This document shows, in pieces, positions 59,906 to 61,569 of a stretch of 61,569 nucleotides of DNA; within the stretch, counting starts at the first letter, position 1, and each line of letters opens with the position of its first letter. The position numbers and the translations under genes were made by a program. The DNA is from Lachnospiraceae bacterium (lineage in GTDB: Bacteria; Bacillota; Clostridia; Lachnospirales; Lachnospiraceae), in NCBI GenBank assembly GCA_024695465.1, contig JAILID010000092.1, positions 1 to 61,569 on the forward strand, in the 5' to 3' direction. The notes beneath the pieces are model-generated. The model was given only the letters and a program-made list of their open reading frames with translations, made no database searches and was not told the DNA's origin.

Positions 59906-61291
59906 ATGGCTGCTGCGAAAAAGAAAACAGGTTTTTTTTGTCAGAACTGTGGATTCGAATCGTCAAAGTGGATGGGACAATGTCCGGTCTGCCATGAATG
60001 GAACAGCTTTGTCGAGGAGCCGATTGAAAAAAAGATTCCGGGACTTTCGCCGAAAAGAGGAACAGCCAAAACAAAACCTGTTGCATTCAGCGATATTCCT
60101 GAGGAAGATCACGAAAGAACCGCGACCGGCATGAAAGAGTTCGACCGGGTGCTCGGGGGCGGAATCGTTAAAGGGTCCCTGGTGCTGATCGGAGGAGATC
60201 CGGGAATAGGGAAATCAACGATTCTTCTGCAGGTGACCAGGCTGCTCGCCAAACAGGGAAAAAAGATCCTTTATATCTCAGGTGAGGAAAGCCTGGGGCA
60301 GATCAAGATGAGGGCAAAGAGGATTGGGGATATAAACGATCATGTCTTTCTTCTCTGTGAAACCAATCTAAGCGATGTGCGGGAGTCTATTGAGGCGCTG
60401 AAACCGGATATATGCGTGATTGACTCCATTCAGACTATGTACAATGAGGATGTTGCCTCGGCGCCGGGGTCTGTATCGCAGGTGCGGGAATCGACGAATG
60501 TGCTCATGATGATGGCCAAGGGACTGCCGGTTTCCATCTTTATCGTAGGCCATGTGACGAAGGAAGGAGCTGTGGCCGGCCCCCGGGTACTGGAGCATAT
60601 GGTGGATACGGTTCTCTATTTTGAAGGAGACCGGCACGCCTCTTATCGGATCCTGCGGGCGGTAAAGAACCGTTTTGGATCGACAAACGAGATCGGAGTG
60701 TTTGAGATGCGGAATTCCGGGCTTATGGAAGTGCCGAATCCCTCGGAATATATGCTGAACGGACGTCCTGAAAACTCGTCAGGTTCAGTGGTGACCTGTT
60801 CGGTAGAGGGGAGCCGTCCCGTTCTTTTGGAAATACAGGCGCTGATCGCGCGGAGCAATTTTGGAATCCCGAGGAGGACGGCAGCCGGAACGGACTTTAA
60901 TCGGGTGAATCTGCTGCTGGCGGTGCTTGAGAAGAGGTGCGGAATAGACCTTGGCTCTTATGACGCCTACGTGAATATAGCCGGGGGAATACGCATGAAT
61001 GAACCGGCCCTGGATCTGGGAATAATTCTCGCTGTGGTTTCCAGCCATTGGGACCGCCCAGTGTCCGAAAATGTGATGATATTTGGAGAGGTCGGGCTCT
61101 CCGGAGAGGTTCGTGCGGTAAGCCAGGCTGAGACGAGAGTGAAGGAAGCGAAGCGTCTGGGTTTTACGAAGGTGATACTTCCGAAGGCAAACGTCCGCGG
61201 TTTAAGGAAAATCGAGGGAGTGGAGCTGATTCCTGTAAGCACAGCCGGAGAAGCTGTTTCCGTGGTTTTGAAAAAAAATGAAAAAATCTAA
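59906..61291 (+). CDS. radA: DNA repair protein RadA
   Basis: RecA-like ATPase/helicase promoting branch migration in recombination. 461 residues: zinc finger with Cys12, Cys15, Cys26, Cys29 (FFCQNCGF, GQCPVC), Walker A GGDPGIGKST (about 97-106), the RadA-specific KNRFGSTNEIG, and a C-terminal Lon-type domain (LAVLEKRCGIDLGSYDAYVN, VGLSGEVRAVSQ). The ATG at 59906 with GGAGGAG is chosen; the open frame upstream to 59756 lies partly within clpC. clpC-radA order is widespread in Firmicutes. Confidence 0.97.
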   Translation: MAAAKKKTGFFCQNCGFESSKWMGQCPVCHEWNSFVEEPIEKKIPGLSPKRGTAKTKPVAFSDIPEEDHERTATGMKEFDRVLGGGIVKGSLVLIGGDPGIGKSTILLQVTRLLAKQGKKILYISGEESLGQIKMRAKRIGDINDHVFLLCETNLSDVRESIEALKPDICVIDSIQTMYNEDVASAPGSVSQVRESTNVLMMMAKGLPVSIFIVGHVTKEGAVAGPRVLEHMVDTVLYFEGDRHASYRILRAVKNRFGSTNEIGVFEMRNSGLMEVPNPSEYMLNGRPENSSGSVVTCSVEGSRPVLLEIQALIARSNFGIPRRTAAGTDFNRVNLLLAVLEKRCGIDLGSYDAYVNIAGGIRMNEPALDLGIILAVVSSHWDRPVSENVMIFGEVGLSGEVRAVSQAETRVKEAKRLGFTKVILPKANVRGLRKIEGVELIPVSTAGEAVSVVLKKNEKI

Positions 61292-61402
61292 AAAAGGGCT
61301 TGCATTTTTCTTCGGCATCTGATAATATATCATTCGCACCGCAAAAACCGGTTGAAAATCGGAAGCGGGAAGAAAAAATCTTAAGAAAATCAAAAAAAGT
61401 GC

Positions 61403-61431
61403 TTGACAAAGAAAACACGATATGATATACT
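61403..61431 (+). promoter_or_regulatory. Very strong promoter, probably of an rRNA operon
   Basis: TTGACA (61403-61408), 17-base spacer, TATACT (61426-61431) preceded by TGA (extended -10), with an A-rich stretch (about 61371-61400) just upstream that could act as an UP element. Confidence 0.85.
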
Positions 61432-61569
61432 TAAGAAGTTGCGGCGGACAAAGCCAAGACAAAGAACATTGATAACTGAACAGTGATACACATTAAGACT
61501 CGAAAATTCTTTACAGTTTCGTCTAAACGGAACAAACCAAAGTAAGTAAGGAAACGGGACAGAGAACTA
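61432..61569 (+). other. Probable rRNA operon leader (cut by window edge)
   Basis: The 138 bases after the strong promoter contain no open frame and include GAACATTGATAACTGAACAG (61465-61484), a phrase typical of sequences flanking 16S/23S genes in Firmicutes. The 16S gene itself would begin beyond the window. Inference from leader resemblance only. Confidence 0.55.

Noticed and set aside
1..61569. Mobile elements, prophage, CRISPR arrays, toxin-antitoxin pairs
   Set aside because: No transposase, integrase, phage structural gene, cas gene or regularly spaced repeat was found on either strand.

Overview
The window (61,569 bases, moderately GC-rich) reads as a chromosomal segment of an anaerobic Clostridia, most likely Lachnospiraceae. 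This is inferred from the class III fructose-bisphosphatase, the PyrF-PyrK-PyrD-PyrE operon with the electron-transfer subunit PyrK, glutaminyl-tRNA synthetase, a GerMN lipoprotein next to a two-component system, class B sortase, an OhrR/glutathione-peroxidase pair beside rubredoxin, and frequent TTG/GTG starts behind strong Shine-Dalgarno sequences. Nearly everything is on the + strand. I saw no insertion sequence, prophage or CRISPR array.

Layout. (1) 1-4.1 kb, arginine biosynthesis: argG (partial, - strand) diverges from argJ-argB-argD across a control region with three ARG-box-like sites. (2) 4.2-7.9 kb: a ComEA-like DNA-binding protein, then an OmpR-type response regulator, its histidine kinase and a double-GerMN lipoprotein. 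(3) 7.9-30.6 kb: a large capsule/exopolysaccharide locus. It holds an initiating sugar-1-phosphate transferase, flippase, an IspD/TarI-like cytidylyltransferase with an SDR enzyme and LicD, a series of glycosyltransferases, a Wzz-like protein with a kinase-like domain lacking its P-loop, a polymerase candidate, a lipoprotein, RmlA and an LCP ligase. It continues with a small secreted surface protein, a class B sortase, the CpsB-CpsC-CpsD phosphoregulatory set and an unknown four-helix membrane protein. (4) 30.7-41.3 kb: ptsI, tRNA-Arg, a HAAS-type membrane protein, fbp, an AlaX-like editing protein, tRNA-Thr, an L,D-transpeptidase, a SHOCT membrane protein and glnS. (5) 41.3-47 kb: a HAD phosphatase, a small unknown protein, htpG behind a CIRCE operator, DUF5721, DegV, a small membrane protein and a cold-shock protein. 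(6) 47.1-55 kb: pyrFKDE, two small membrane proteins, then purE-purM-purN-purD. (7) 55-61.6 kb: OhrR-like regulator and glutathione peroxidase (- strand), rubredoxin, a lipoprotein, clpC, radA, and a very strong promoter with an rRNA-type leader at the right edge.

How the parts fit. The capsule locus appears to make a lipid-linked repeat unit, decorate it (LicD), flip, polymerise and attach it to the wall (LCP), with chain length set by CpsB/C/D phosphorylation. Regions 5-7 mix stress functions (HrcA-controlled HtpG, cold shock, ClpC, peroxide defence) with nucleotide synthesis. The most interesting leads are the sortase/surface-protein pair inside the capsule locus, the pseudo-kinase Wzz protein, the cytidylyltransferase-SDR-LicD cassette, and the CIRCE-controlled HtpG carrying a eukaryote-like charged linker. 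No stretch longer than about 300 bases lacks a gene; the longest gene-free stretches are 45132-45420 and 61292-61569, both described below.
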